A DNA stretch of 64,000 nucleotides from Chiridota heheva (lineage: Eukaryota; Echinodermata; Holothuroidea; Apodida; Chiridotidae): contig JAIGNY010002754.1 in the NCBI GenBank assembly GCA_020152595.1, positions 186,001 through 250,000 on the forward strand. The letters run 5' to 3'. A program made the position numbers and the translations under genes. The notes beneath the pieces are model-generated. The model was not told the DNA's origin and did not search any database. It was given only the letters and a program-made list of their open reading frames with translations. Below, in pieces: positions 50,808-62,665 of this stretch (position 1 is the stretch's first letter; each line of letters begins with the position of its first letter).

Positions 50808-51232
50808 TGAGGAACTCGTCAAATCTAGACGAGCTCATTGCGAGCTTGTCAAAACTACACAAGCTCATCGCGAGCTCGTCTTAGTTTTGACAAGCTCGTC
50901 AAAACTTAAGACGTGTTCATCAATAGTTAGAAGAGCTTGTCTCAGTTTTGACAAACACCAGACGAGCTCCTCTAAGTTTTGATGAGCTCGCAACAAGCTC
51001 ATCTAGTTTTGACAAGCTCGCGATGAGCTTGTCTAAGTTTTGACGAGCTCACGACAAACTCATGTAAGTTTTGATGAGATCGTCTAAGTTTTGATGAGCT
51101 CACGATGAACTCATCTAAGTTTTGACGAGCTCATCTAAGTTTCGACGAGTTCGTAACAAGCTAGTCTAGGTTTTAATGAGCTCGTCGTGAACTCGTTTCT
51201 TAATGATGAGCTCACGGCGAGCTTGTCACGAG
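50808..51232. repeat. GAGCTC-centred array 2
   Basis: Degenerate units joining the palindrome GACGAGCTCGTC (and variants ACAAGCTCGTC, GATGAGCTCACGA) with TAAGTTTTGA spacers, about 20-32 bp apart. It shares the palindromic core with 38504-39016 but has a different spacer. Confidence 0.85.
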
Positions 51233-52474
51233 CCCATTTTTCTGTAAGGAAAATTATGGGGGCCATGCCTACCTCGCACCATGGCCCTCGGTTGGGGCCC
51301 TTGGTAAATAACTTGCTTTAATTGTGTCAAATAAATACTAAATGTATATTACAACTTCTAGGTACTATGTTGGATTTGTAAAGTGACTGGACTCTGTATT
51401 TGTTTTTAAGCTTCAAGAGTGACCTAGAATTATTTCATATAGTTTTCAAAAGGGCACCTCCTGCCCCGGTCCGCCCTCAACTTTCAAAAGGGCACCACCT
51501 CATGATCCCCCAATGATAAGCCAGCTCAATGATTGTAGAAAAAACAGATTCATGAGCAGTACAAGCTCGCAATTGGACCCACTGTGAACCAGAATTGAGC
51601 CTGCAGGCTATTCATGTGACATAAACAATGAAGTTTTATTAGAATATTGCATAACTAACGTGATCCAGGACACTGATCAGCATTCACAGTTTTTTGCCAA
51701 TCTCATTGGTGGATCTGATCACCTGCTCCGATATGACCATACCCTCATCTTGGATCAAGATGAAGTGACTCAGTGAGCATTGCTCACTGAACATTTTCAC
51801 AGTAAGAAATTGGTGGATCTGATCGCCTGCAGTGGGTGTGATCGCATGCTTATACTCAAGTGAGAACAGCCCTCTAATGCCTAACTGAGCTCATAAATGT
51901 TACATGCAATACTTAATTATTGAATGGCTCCTGTAGTTTCCCATTAATTTATTCACCAAATGTTTTATAGCTTAAATGTATAGACACTGTGAAGGGGAAT
52001 AAAAACAGCTTTGACCTATTCTGACCCAGATGTTAGTATTGCTGCTGTTTACTATACAGACAACAAAGATTAATTCATTAAATCAATGTCTCAAATTGAC
52101 AAGAAATAAAAACTAAAAGATCAATGATGTAGTAGTTTAACATATTTGATGATCTAGGCCAGTTATGACTTTATGACGGCTAAACATATCATATATCACA
52201 GGAATGACACTGGCCGGCCAAGGCCAGATATAATAGGGACAATTGTCATGGCAACCCAGATTAACGATGAAGATTTTTTAAATCTAAAGGCAGTTGCTTA
52301 TATTATACATGAAGGTAATGTAGGGGATTGAAATCATAAACAATATTCAAAATAGATATGAATTTCCCTACAGCCCTATAAATTCCCTGATTAGTGATTT
52401 TTTTTCTATTTTGCAAGGAGAACAGCAATAAGAAATATTACTTTTATTTTGAATCTTCCTACAGGGACCACAGA
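51233..52474. other. Intergenic, nothing recognised
   Basis: Short duplicated block GGTGGATCTGATC with CCTGC near 51708-51726 and 51814-51830. Otherwise unique. Confidence 0.45.
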
Positions 52475-53380
52475 GATGGGGACTGTGGGGGGGGGGGAAG
52501 GGGGCTAAACTTTCCCACTTTTTTCCTGTGTACAAATTAAAAAATAATATAGCCCTAGAGGATTTCACCTGCATGGTTGGAAACTAAAATTTGGAAATGA
52601 TTAACTTAAAATTGAAATAATTGGTAAAATTGAAGGAAAATAAGTTGAGTTTTTGGTCAAATTTCCTGAAAATCGAAGAAATCTTGACATAATTTTCTTT
52701 GAAGTCAAAACAATTGCCCCAAATGAAAGGAATTTTCTGAAAATTGCCATAAATGAACAAAATTTTCCCAAAAGTTGATAAACTGTGCACCAAAAGTTTA
52801 AGAAAAGTTCCCGAAAAGGAATGTTATTTCACTAAAATTGAAGAAAATTTCTCCAAAATGAAGGTAAAATGAAGGAAAATTTGGTAAAAATATTTGAAAT
52901 TTTGTTCAAATATCTCAACAAATTTCCGAATATTGACAAACTTTTCTCAAAATTGAAGAAATTTCCTAAAAAAGAAGGAAATTTCCAGAAAATTTTCCAA
53001 AAATTAAACAAAACATCCTGTTTCTTTAGTTGACAATAATTCCCGATATTTTGAGGAAAATGAAAATCAAAAAATTTCCCAGAAATGAAGGTAAAATTGA
53101 AAGAAACTTGGGTCAAACTATTTGAAATTTTGGTCATATATCTCTCAACAAATGTTCCTAAAAAATGACAAAATTTCATCAGAATTGAAGAAAATTGCAC
53201 AAAAATTCCCTTAAATTGAGGAATAATTTACCAATAATTTAAGCAAACTACTTGAAAATGAAGGAAATTTCCCAAAAATTAAAGATTTGAATAGCAGCAA
53301 TGTCAGTGAAGGAACCATGTAGTGTAATTTTTCCATTTGTTTGGTTCTTGGCCATCCCTCCCCCCTGAAAGGTGAACCTT
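52475..53380. mobile_element. Element with degenerate AAATTTCCC array
   Basis: A G-rich left part (GGGACTGTGGGGGG, ~52477) and a C-rich right part (CCATCCCTCCCCCCTGAAAG, ~53352) enclose ~700 bp of irregular GAAGGAAATTTCCCAAAAAT-type units. The minus-strand frames here (KIPFIWGNFFNF-like) come from the repeat. Probably a non-autonomous element related to 14725-15095 and 5050-5255. Ends are not fixed. Confidence 0.5.
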
Positions 53381-54110
53381 CCGACACCCTCTGTATAACA
53401 CTGTAAACCATATGGTTGGGACTATAGTGAAAAGGGTTTAATTTGTGTTTGATGGCTCTTTTTTTTTTTTTGCCATTTACTTCTTCAGCTCCCCACTTTA
53501 AAAATAATGCTCTGTGGTCCTTAGATGTTCTAAAACAAGCTAAAGGACAGAGTCAAATTTGTGGATGCACCTGCAAAACAAGCTAAGGCACACTAATAAC
53601 GTTTAGTGACATGTTTAGGTGGGATGTTGAGCTATGCAGATGGGTGCTGCATCTCCCGTTAGTCAAAGACAGACGCTAATAGATGGTTGAAAACAAGAAA
53701 TGTTGGCAGATTCATGAAGCCTTACAAAAACTCCTGGCAAATTTTCCTGCGGGGCAAAGCCATTAAATGTTCAGACATCTTTTTGGCATCCCGCTGTGGC
53801 CAGATTAGCTCTATGTTATGTGAAAGTCATGCATATATGCCCAATACATTATTCTTACAAACCAAGAAATGTTGGTGACTGAAGCCAAGTTGCAAATTTC
53901 TTCCATCCATGGGTGGCTGGCCATAGGGCATGGGAGTTACTTTTGTCCTCAAAAAGATTTGCTAATCATTGTTTTTGTATTGAGTTAAATCTAGAATTCC
54001 CCAATCATGATTTGCCCCTCGCCAATCATGTTTTGCCCCATCACCTAAAATCTATGACAGCCACCAATGCTCCTAGCAAAGTTGGTATTTATATTAACAG
54101 AAGAAAACAC
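53381..54110. other. Intergenic, nothing recognised
   Basis: Unique sequence. No supported gene. Confidence 0.4.
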
Positions 54111-55131
54111 TTAGGATGTGGTGAACATTGCAAGCTATCCAAGCAAACACTTAGGATTGGTGAACATTGCAAGCTTTCCAAGCAAACACTTAGGATGTGG
54201 TGAACATTGCAAGCTATCCAAGCAAACACTTAGGATGTGGTGAACATTGCAAGCTTTCCAAGCAAACACTTAGGATGTGGTGAACATTGCAAGCTATCCA
54301 AGCAAACACTTAGGATGTGGTGAAGATTGCAAGCTATCCAAACAAACACTTAGGATGTGGTGAATATTGCAAGCTATCCAAACAAACACTTAGGATGTGG
54401 TGAATATTGCAAGCTATCCAAGCAAACACTTAGGATGTGGTAAACATTGCAAGCTATCCAAGCAAACACTTAGGATGTGGTGAACATTGCAAGCTATCCA
54501 AACAAACACTTAGGATGTGGTGAATATTGCAAGCTTTTCAAGCAAACACTTAGGATGTGGTGAACATTGCAAGCTATCCAAGCAAACACTTAGGATGTGG
54601 TGAAGATTGCAAGCTATCCAAACAAACACTTAGGATGTGGTGAATATTGCAAGCTATCCAAACAAACACTTAGGATGTGGTAAACATTGCAAGCTATCCA
54701 AGCGAACACTTAGGATGTGGTGAACATTGCAAGCTATCCAAACAAACACTTAGGATGTGGTGAATATTGCAAGCTATCCAAACAAACACTTAGGATGTGG
54801 TGAACATTACAAGCTATCTGAACAAACACTTAGGATGTGGTGAACATTGCAAGCTATCCAAGCAAACACTTAGGATGTGGTGAACATTGCAAGCTATCCA
54901 AACAAACACTTCGGATGTGGTGAACATTGCAAGCTATCCAAGCAAACATTGCAAGCTATCCAAGCAAACACTTGGGATCCAAGCAAACACTTAGGATGTG
55001 GTGAACATTGCAAACACTTCGGATGTGGTGAACATTGCAAGCTATCCAAGCAAACACTTAGGATGTGGTGAATATTGCAAGCTATCCAAACAAACACTTA
55101 GGATGTGGTGAACATTACAAGCTATCTGAAC
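54111..55131 (+). repeat. 40-bp minisatellite, ~26 copies, block-duplicated
   Basis: Units contain AAGCTATCCAAGCAAACACT and TAGGATGTGGTGAACATTGC. Variant markers (GAACATT, GAAGATT, GAATATT, TAAACATT; AAGC or AAAC) recur in similar order over blocks of about seven units (54300-54560 and 54580-54830), and the marker ACATTACAAGCTATCTGAAC occurs at ~54806 and again at the array end (~55110). From 54930 to 55020 units are truncated and fused. Confidence 0.96.
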
Positions 55132-55160
55132 AAAAATCTAGCTCTTGCGATAGTAAATAC

Positions 55161-55365
55161 TTTAAGGAGCATAAGATTGAAAAGTGAGGGCGCTCGTATA
55201 TGTGAATTTTCAGATATATTACCCACAAGAGATCAATAAACTTCCTACCTCCATAATGTGAGGACAAAGGTAACTTAAATATTTAACCCCAAAATTGCTA
55301 TACCATTTCGTGTTATATATTAGCATTCAATTTTTGGGGAAACCCCTAAAAATACACTCCTTTAA
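55161..55365 (+). mobile_element. MITE family M1, copy 3
   Basis: Left end TTTAAGGAGCATAAGATTG, internal GAGATCAATAAACTTCC, right end CCCCTAAAAATACACTCC followed by TTTAA. Shorter and more diverged than copies 1 and 2, but the same orientation as copy 1 and the same TTAA context. It lies 30 bp beyond the 40-bp array. Confidence 0.7.
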
Positions 55366-55494
55366 GTTCAATTCTTCAAAAGGGATGTTGATGAGCTAAA
55401 AATACAAAAATTGAAACAACATTATTTGCTTTTATGGTTAAGTGTTCACTTATACATAATGATTAAGCATGATCAAGGTACAACATGGCACTAC
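55366..55494. other. Spacer
   Basis: Unique sequence. Confidence 0.3.
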
Positions 55495-56104
55495 AAGAGT
55501 GGCGCCCCCAGGAGTTTGATGGGGAAGGGCAGAAACCGTTTTGGCATAGGGTCAAAGCCCTGGTGGTCCCAGGGTAAAGACACCACGAAACCTCACATTT
55601 TTCAAGTTTTAGATGCCCCAAAAAGACTCTGAATGTGTGCAATACACAGCTTTTTAAACTATGATAAATCAGGATGATTACAAACAATCAAATATACTAG
55701 CATGTAATTTTACATTGATACAGACTACCCCATCCCTACATTGAAAGATAAAAATAGAGGTTCGATATTGGGGGCACAAATCATTTTGGCAGGCGGGCCC
55801 CTTGTGGGGTCAGCATAAAGAAAGAAATCGGTGGGGGTGCTAGAGGTGAAGAGACCTCACACTTTCAAGCTTTAAATACCCAACAGACTCTGAATATGTG
55901 CAATACATGGCTTTTAAAACTAAATTAAGATGATTACAAACAATCTAGTATAGCAGGATGAAATTTTACAATGATACAGACTATCCCCCCCCTCCCTCAT
56001 TAAAAAAGGTCAAAATAGTCATTTTAGACAAAATAAAAAAATGACATTTCGGACACTGATGTGCCCCCATGCCCCCCCTTCCCTGAACAATGGCGCCACT
56101 GAGT
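55495..56104 (+). mobile_element. Element with AGTGGCGCC/GGCGCCACT ends and internal duplication
   Basis: The left end AGAGTGGCGCCCCCAGG and right end CAATGGCGCCACTGA are inverted. Inside are two diverged ~280-bp copies of a segment: ACCTCACATTTTTCAAG, GACTCTGAATGTGTGCAATA, GATGATTACAAACAATC and TACAGACTACCCC (55588-55735), then ACCTCACACTTTCAAGC, GACTCTGAATATGTGCAATA, GATGATTACAAACAATC and TACAGACTATCCCC (55853-55990). No coding capacity. Confidence 0.7.
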
Positions 56105-57149
56105 ATTGTCTCATCATTGTAACAATTTATTGTCACTGGTTATTCCAAAATTGTATGTAACCATTAACTTTTTACATATTAATTGGAATAAATAAATGAT
56201 AATTTAACAGACATAAATACAAAGGCGATGATACCATCTTGTCATTATTTTTGCAATGGATCATTTACAGTACAGGATTACAGGTTCATAGGTTATTTGG
56301 GTGCACAGGTGCATTCTCCCTCTCAGACAGGTATGCTCATCCCCCTTCCCTCTACCAATGACCAAGGTACAAAACTGTAAAGCATAATTTGATAATACAA
56401 AAATCAAAAATATAATATTTTGAGCCTAGTAAATAATTTACCTTCCTATAATTCATGCCCCCGCCCTTCTACTTCATTTAGTTAATTTTACATCACAAAT
56501 CAGATGAGCACGGAGAATGTAGGTTTGCTCATTATCATTCAAATCAAATAATAAAATGTAATCAAATTAGAAGAAAAGATATGAATTAGGTGATTAACTT
56601 ATTCATTTTAATGTCCTCTACACATTCACATGAATTGATGCCTATATGCACAAATCTCTTATAACAGAAAAAAAGAAAAAAAGTTATATTTTGGGCCAAA
56701 GCCTTAAAATGCACATGGGTCTAACGGAGGGCTCAATTGGTCAAATTATAACTCACTAAATCAACTATAACACAAATTACAATCTCATCAAAAATATAAA
56801 CAAAAGAGAAGGAAATTATGCCACAAAAATAAGTCCACATAAAGTAATACAATTCATATTGCTTTGCATCAATTGATTTCAGGCAGATGAACAATTAATC
56901 TCAGTCATACTCTATTGGTTTCTGCCATATGGATTGGCACCCAACATAAGGTTGGCATCACAAAAAACTTCTGGTCTAAAGATCTATATAGGTTATGACT
57001 AATGACCCACAAAGTGCACCAGTGCACTACAACTGGTTATTAGGCCATGGACATTGACTTGGTTGTCAATGTTATGTCTGTCCGTATGTCGTACCTGTGT
57101 TCTCGTGCGGGTCGTATTAAGCGTTTCGTCATAGCTTTGTTACTATCAT
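56105..57149. other. Intergenic, nothing recognised
   Basis: Unique AT-rich DNA. Confidence 0.45.
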
Positions 57150-57769
57150 AGCCGAATATGCAGGCGACGACCCCATCATTGTAATTGTGTGTTCACTCGC
57201 CGTCGTCGCCCACAAAGTGTAGGCGGAAGGCTGCCGAGGGAAAATCATACCTATTTGGCTTTGAGGGCGCAACTCACAAATATTCACAAAGCTTTTTGAC
57301 CCTCATGAACAACTGCAAAACTTTCTGTTACCTGAGATACATAAACATAGCTGTGGCCAGCCTTTCAGATTGGAGAGAGGAGGGGGGGAGGGGATTTCAT
57401 AGAGGGAAATATTTGGACGTTTTAGCATATTTTCTGGAAATTTTACATTACAATTTTACTTTTAGGGGGTAGTACAACTCTGTCACACCCTCCCCCTGGC
57501 TACACCCATGATAAACATAACATTTAACCATTTTGGGAAACAAAACAGGTCAATAAATATTTTAATAAATCACCTAAAGGACCAACTCTAAACGAGCTAT
57601 CGAAGATACAAGATATTGAAGTAGTTTCTTCATGTATTCATTCTTTCTTCAGTCTTATCTTAACTTTAATTTTATATAATACAAGATATGTCAGGCTGGC
57701 AACGACGACAACGAGTGAACACACAATTACAATGACGGGGTCTTCGCCTGCGTATTTGGTCAGGCTGGC
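57150..57769. repeat. Inverted repeat pair (~65-75-bp arms)
   Basis: The left arm (57150-57213) has GCCGAATATGCAGGCGACGA and CATTGTAATTGTGTGTTCAC. The right arm (57690-57769) has the inverse, GTGAACACACAATTACAATG and TCTTCGCCTGCGTATTTGG. The arms are CG-richer than the surroundings and enclose ~480 bp that includes a family M2 MITE. No coding content. Confidence 0.8.
57351..57508 (-). mobile_element. MITE family M2, copy 3 (inverted)
   Basis: Left end CTGTGGCCAGCCTTTCAG and right end CCCCCTGGCTACACCCATG. The interior GGAAATATTTGGACGTTTTA is the reverse complement of sequence in the copy at 5755-5944. Confidence 0.7.
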
Positions 57770-58334
57770 CAATAAACTAATCCTTTTATTGTGTAGCAAC
57801 CCCTTGATTCCTCATGAAACCTGTTTTGCATCAAGAGTTGAACACTGATGAAAATGAAATTTGTTCATACTTTATTAGATCCCTCTGTGTGGGATTGGAC
57901 CCACTGCAAAGTAAAATAGTTGATTTAAAGGTGGACGATCAAGCAAGTTGAACCACCGAGAGAGTCCCTTAACCTTGCGGTGGGTCCCACATATTAAAGG
58001 AAATGTTCAATGGTCAATAGGTCAAAAACTACTTCAAAATCTTAATCCACGAGATATTTAAGCTATAAGTGTTCTCATATTTGTGTAAAAATGACTGGTA
58101 TGGTAGGAAGTAGAAGGCATGCATCATTTTATCAATAAACGTTAATAATGTATTCTAGTGTCATTCTCATTGAAACTTATTTTACAAATGAAAAATGAAT
58201 GGGTTTTTTCTTTCTTAAAGTTCTTCATGTGATAAATTATAGCTATGTATCCGTTTCTGACATAGACCTCAATGGTTTAAAGAACTTAAAAGAAAATTAA
58301 TACGATAAAATATAGAAAGAATGTGAGGATGTGA
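57770..58334. other. Intergenic with a small hairpin
   Basis: GTGTGGGATTGGACCCACTG (57886-57905) and CTTGCGGTGGGTCCCACAT (57973-57992) are near inverse complements. Otherwise unique. Confidence 0.5.
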
Positions 58335-59681
58335 TATTGTAGCGGCTTGGTACTTTCCTCAGTTGCATTGTCTCAGGTTGTGTGTAGCTATTGTTATACA
58401 TTCCCTTTGTGTTCCAGGTTCAGTTCAGTTCTGTGTGTTGTGGAATGTTTTGATTGGTTCTTAGGTCTTTGCTGTTTATTCATTTTGTCCTGGCCACATG
58501 TACATGTGCATTATTCTCTCATGTCTGGCTGCAGCAGGTGAGGGGTATCATGTGGGCTATGAAGCTAACTAGTTCGCCAGCTAAGTATTTTTACTTCAAC
58601 TAAATTGCTTTACTTTATCTTAGTACCTTTATATTCCTTAGTACCTTTACTAGGCCTATGTACTTCTAGTTACCGTGTCTTTATTTTAGTACCATGCACT
58701 TTTGACTTGTGATTCAATTACCTTTGCAAGTTATAATATATTACTGTATGTACATCAATCATATGTACCATACATTATCTCCTGTATCAACACATTGTGT
58801 GCCAAAGCTAACTCACCTGCTTAGTATACATTACTTATTGCATACATTAGGTCCCATGCTTTGGCCATGGCATTTGTGCCCACGGTAAAGCTAATGCATA
58901 TTATGTGCCTAATTATTCACTAATTATCTTCTGCCCAGCACATGAGCATCACCTGCTCTGCCGATCATGCGGGTAGTCTTGTCTGCTCATTCACTTATTT
59001 GGTCAATCGACCAACCAGCAAGCAACACATTTCTAACTTGCTTGCATCTCGCTTTACCGGTAGCTTAGGTATACCAACATGTCCCCCTTGTATTTATTTA
59101 CCATTACATCTTTATTGTATGGTAGCGTGTTCTAATACTAGCATGCACGCTCTGCCTATTTAGTTACACTTGTATTGATAGGGATCCTCTTATGTTTTCA
59201 TCTACAGGACCCCCAATGGGGCACAGTAGGTTACTGGGCCATGCCACGTCATCCGTCAACCGGTGGACTATAAGGTCAATCTCCACAATATCACAAACTA
59301 GTCTGATTTCAGTTATTCCAATGGATTATGAGTCTTACCAGTCGTCACATCTTGATTATTTTTAGGTAAGGGGCATTTAGATTTATAAACATATGCTGTC
59401 AAATTTCATAATATTCCTGGCATTCAGTGCTAGCCTTTCCTTAAAATATTACTGTCCTATCTTAGAGGTAGATTATTAAATCATCATTATCTACAAAAAA
59501 TTGTGAAAAGATATTAATAGATAAATAACATCCAAACCATGCCAATAATGTGCCCAACATTGCTACTCGCAGCGCCCTCACTCAACAATTCTTTGTGATG
59601 TTTAAACCATTCCCCAAAATCAACTCCGCACATAGTTTTATCACGCTGTATCACGTATCCATTATTGCAGAGAAAAATATC
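58335..59681. other. Intergenic, pyrimidine-leaning unique stretch
   Basis: No conserved domain. Word repeats TTAGTACCTTTA near 58620-58650. A possible solo LTR was considered and not supported (see rejected items). Confidence 0.4.
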
Positions 59682-59905
59682 ACGATATATTGGTATATCA
59701 TGATATATTGGTATATCATTGGTATATATATTGGTATATCACGATATATTGGTATATCACGATATATTGGTATATCACGATATATTGGTATATCACGATA
59801 TATTGGTATATCACGATATATTGGTATATCACGATATATTGGTATATCACGATATATTGGTATTGATATATTGGTATATCACGATGTATTGGTATATCGC
59901 GATAT
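59682..59905 (+). repeat. 18-bp minisatellite, ~12 copies
   Basis: Units TATATCACGATATATTGG, nearly perfect in the centre and degraded at both ends (CATGATATATTGG at left, CACGATGTATTGG at right). The two open frames through it (YWYI/GISRYI) are artefacts. Confidence 0.96.
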
Positions 59906-60544
59906 TTTTCAAGAAAACTTGACTTGTGTCACAAACTGTTAATATCACTACTTGTTTATGTATGCATATGATTGATGAACACAAGAAACAATGATTTCCA
60001 TCTAGCAGATGACATGATTGCGTGACTATTACATTCTAGATTTCATCATGCATCACATGCACATGTTTGGTAATTCAGCCAACGTGACCATGAATCATCA
60101 AAGTGAGAGGCATTTTCTGGGCCAATTTTGTTCTTTTTGTCAACTACCATCTGACTGTGCCAGTGGTGGGTGAAGTCTTAGCATGATTTTGAATATGTTT
60201 CACAATATTTTTGCACTTTTTAAAGTTGATTCAGAAATAATCATGCATGGCCTAAACTTGCGTTTTAGATATACTACCGTAACGTTAGTATCGTAACAAA
60301 CAAAGTAGCCTAGCCTAGTTGCAGGAAAATTTCTTAGTTCTGTATTATAGTTGTTGGTATCGCAATATGTATTAAGAGGAATATCTCATGTCGTGGGACA
60401 AGAGATATTGCGATAATTGACATATCATGACAGCACTAGTACATACTCACAGTGTATGTATAATTGTACACTGTATGTATGGGGTGTGCGTGCAGTGATG
60501 TGTGAATTTTTGGTGGTCTTGAGATAGGTTTGATTTTCCAACAT
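59906..60544. other. Intergenic, nothing recognised
   Basis: Unique sequence. Short GATATTGCGATAATTGACAT near 60405 echoes the 18-bp array wording only loosely. Confidence 0.4.
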
Positions 60545-61500
60545 ATGTGGAAAATCAGAACATATCCCTGATGTAAGATATCTTGAATACCGAGTGCCAC
60601 AAGGATCAGTGATCGGACCATCTATTTTTACATATTATACATCCCTAATTGAGAGCATGACAGCCCGTCTCATGGTTTGCATGATCTATGTTGACGATAC
60701 ACAGGTTTATGAAACCCAATAAAAAGGAAAAGAGCACAGCAAGACTTGTATCAATGATATAAAATTTTGGTGTAACAAACTACAGCAAAACTGAAGTTAT
60801 TCATGTCTCGTCATGTTTTGCAATTTAGGTTAGCCCTTGTTTCATCAATTAAGATAAGTGATGCATGAATATCTCCTGTTTCCTCTGTTAAAGATTTGGG
60901 TGTCATTTCTGATGATGAACTAAATTTTTCGCCACATGTTAACAATATCTGCCGTTCCGTTTCAAATGCCATCACAAAAATTAGTCAAATTTGTAAATAT
61001 CTTGATCAAAAGTCTACTAAAAAACTTATCCATGCTTATATTTTGTTACATCCAGGCTTGATTGTTGTAATAGCATTTGATATGGACTTCCTCCTTTCAA
61101 ATCGCCAAGCTTCAACACATGCAAAACATCGCTGCCACATTAGTCACGCTCACAATACCAGAGCTCACACAAACCCTACTTTGCACAAATTACGTTAGCT
61201 TCCTATATCTAAAAGGATCAAATTCAAAATTCCAACCTATAAAGCCATCCATGGTATTGCCCCTGATAATATTACTCACCATAAAAACACCAACTTGCTC
61301 ACTCAGATTCAATGCCGCAATTCTCTTAAAGCCCCCAACAAATAGGAATAAATCTTATGTGAACTTAGATCTTTTAAAATTGCAGCCCCAAAACTTTGAA
61401 CAATCTGTCTTTAACTCACATCAGGAATGAATACTTTAATTAACAACTATACAAATGTTGTAAAAACTCACCTTTTCTTTTGTTATTCTGATTGGACGAC
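60545..61500 (+). mobile_element. 3' fragment of a second LINE (reverse transcriptase C-terminal part)
   Basis: Starts inside the palm domain. At ~60572-60720 it reads YRVPQGSVIGPSIF and MIYVDDTQVYET, so catalytic motif C is present as YVDD. It continues through ICRSVSNAITKISQICKYLD (~60940-61005) and, in a changed frame, FQIAKLQHMQNIAATLV (~61097-61147), then RIKFKIPTYKAIHGIAPDN (~61215-61270) in another frame. Stops and frame changes are frequent. The order fits the CR1-related group of LINEs but the sequence differs clearly from the LINE at 32.4 kb. It is inactive and 5'-truncated, and the end near 61500 is approximate. Confidence 0.85.
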
Positions 61501-61740
61501 ATAATTTTTAGGCACTACATATATTTTTGTATTTTTGTTTTTCCAGTTGGCTTTATTTAAGGAAACCACCACCACCACATGTCACCCTTTAAAGTAAAGC
61601 AAATCTTTTGATGTGTTTGAAGATCAATCATCATGTTAATGTCAATATTAATATAAAATAGTTATGCAATCCACGCAGACGCTGATCTCATCACCACTTA
61701 TCACTTAGCAATGACCTATCCTTCGTATGATTGTGGGTCA
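61501..61740. other. Spacer
   Basis: Unique sequence. Confidence 0.3.
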
Positions 61741-62665
61741 TTCTGTGTATCAGCCTTGAAACTTTGACCTCATAACAGTCACCTTTTGACTTTCCATCAC
61801 AGCAATGCAATAGTTCCCATAAGGCCCCCATAATATGCAAAACCCCATTCACCCCATTCAAACACTGCAGCAGAAATGTGAAAATAGGTTTATTACCAGA
61901 CTACCACTTGACATTTGTACTCGAAAGTCTGCGTGGCAACTTCACCTTACAAGGTACCATGCTACCACTTTGGATCACAATCGGCTGTGTACTTTTTTAG
62001 TTCATATTGGCTCATCTCTTTATTTTGAACAAATATTTCACCTTTGATTCTTGACTTTTTTAAAAGCTGAATTATCACCAGTTAATACACTGCTATACCC
62101 TTTATATCACATCCACAACTCTAATCTTTGACCTCATAACAGTTCACTTTTGACTTTTCCCATCACAGCAATGTAATACATGCTGAAAAGTTTCTCTTTA
62201 AGCCTATTCTCACCGGACACCTGAGTTAATTCTGAAAACTAAGGTATGATAATTACCAACCTGACTTCCTGTTCAGTGTATTGTTCTTTCACTCCAAACA
62301 ACGATTGCTTATCTGCCATTCCCATGCACACCACAGCCAAGTAGCCCAATGCTATTTGTGTGTATAAGATTACAGAAGCTAGTGCTGAGTGATCAGGCAC
62401 TTTTATGATTGGATCACTCACCCGTGTTAAGTGTCTTAGTGGGAGAAGTTTGTTTTCAAACTGGTGATAAAAATAGCTGTGTATCATAATGCCTGAGGTA
62501 ATAATGTGCATTAACTGTGAATGATTGACAGACCATTTCTCCTAAGGAAAGATATTGCTTCATGTAGTTCCCATAAGGCCTCTAAAATGTGCAAAGTCCC
62601 ATTCACCCCATTCAAGCACCTCAGCAGAAAGGTGAAAATACACTTTATTATCAGTATATAAAGTT
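61741..62665 (+). repeat. Partially duplicated region
   Basis: TTTGACCTCATAACAGTCAC with TTTCCATCACAGCAATG (61763-61807) recurs at ~62126-62171. AGTTCCCATAAGGCC with CCCATTCACCCCATTCAA (61812-61861) recurs at ~62567-62617 and is followed by similar CAGCAGAAA and TTATTA blocks. So a unit of several hundred base pairs is present in two rearranged parts. No gene recognised. Confidence 0.65.

Noticed and set aside
58335..59400. Solo LTR
   Set aside because: The composition shift and a TGTAGCGG start suggested one, but I found no matching terminal CA with a flanking duplication and no second copy in the window.
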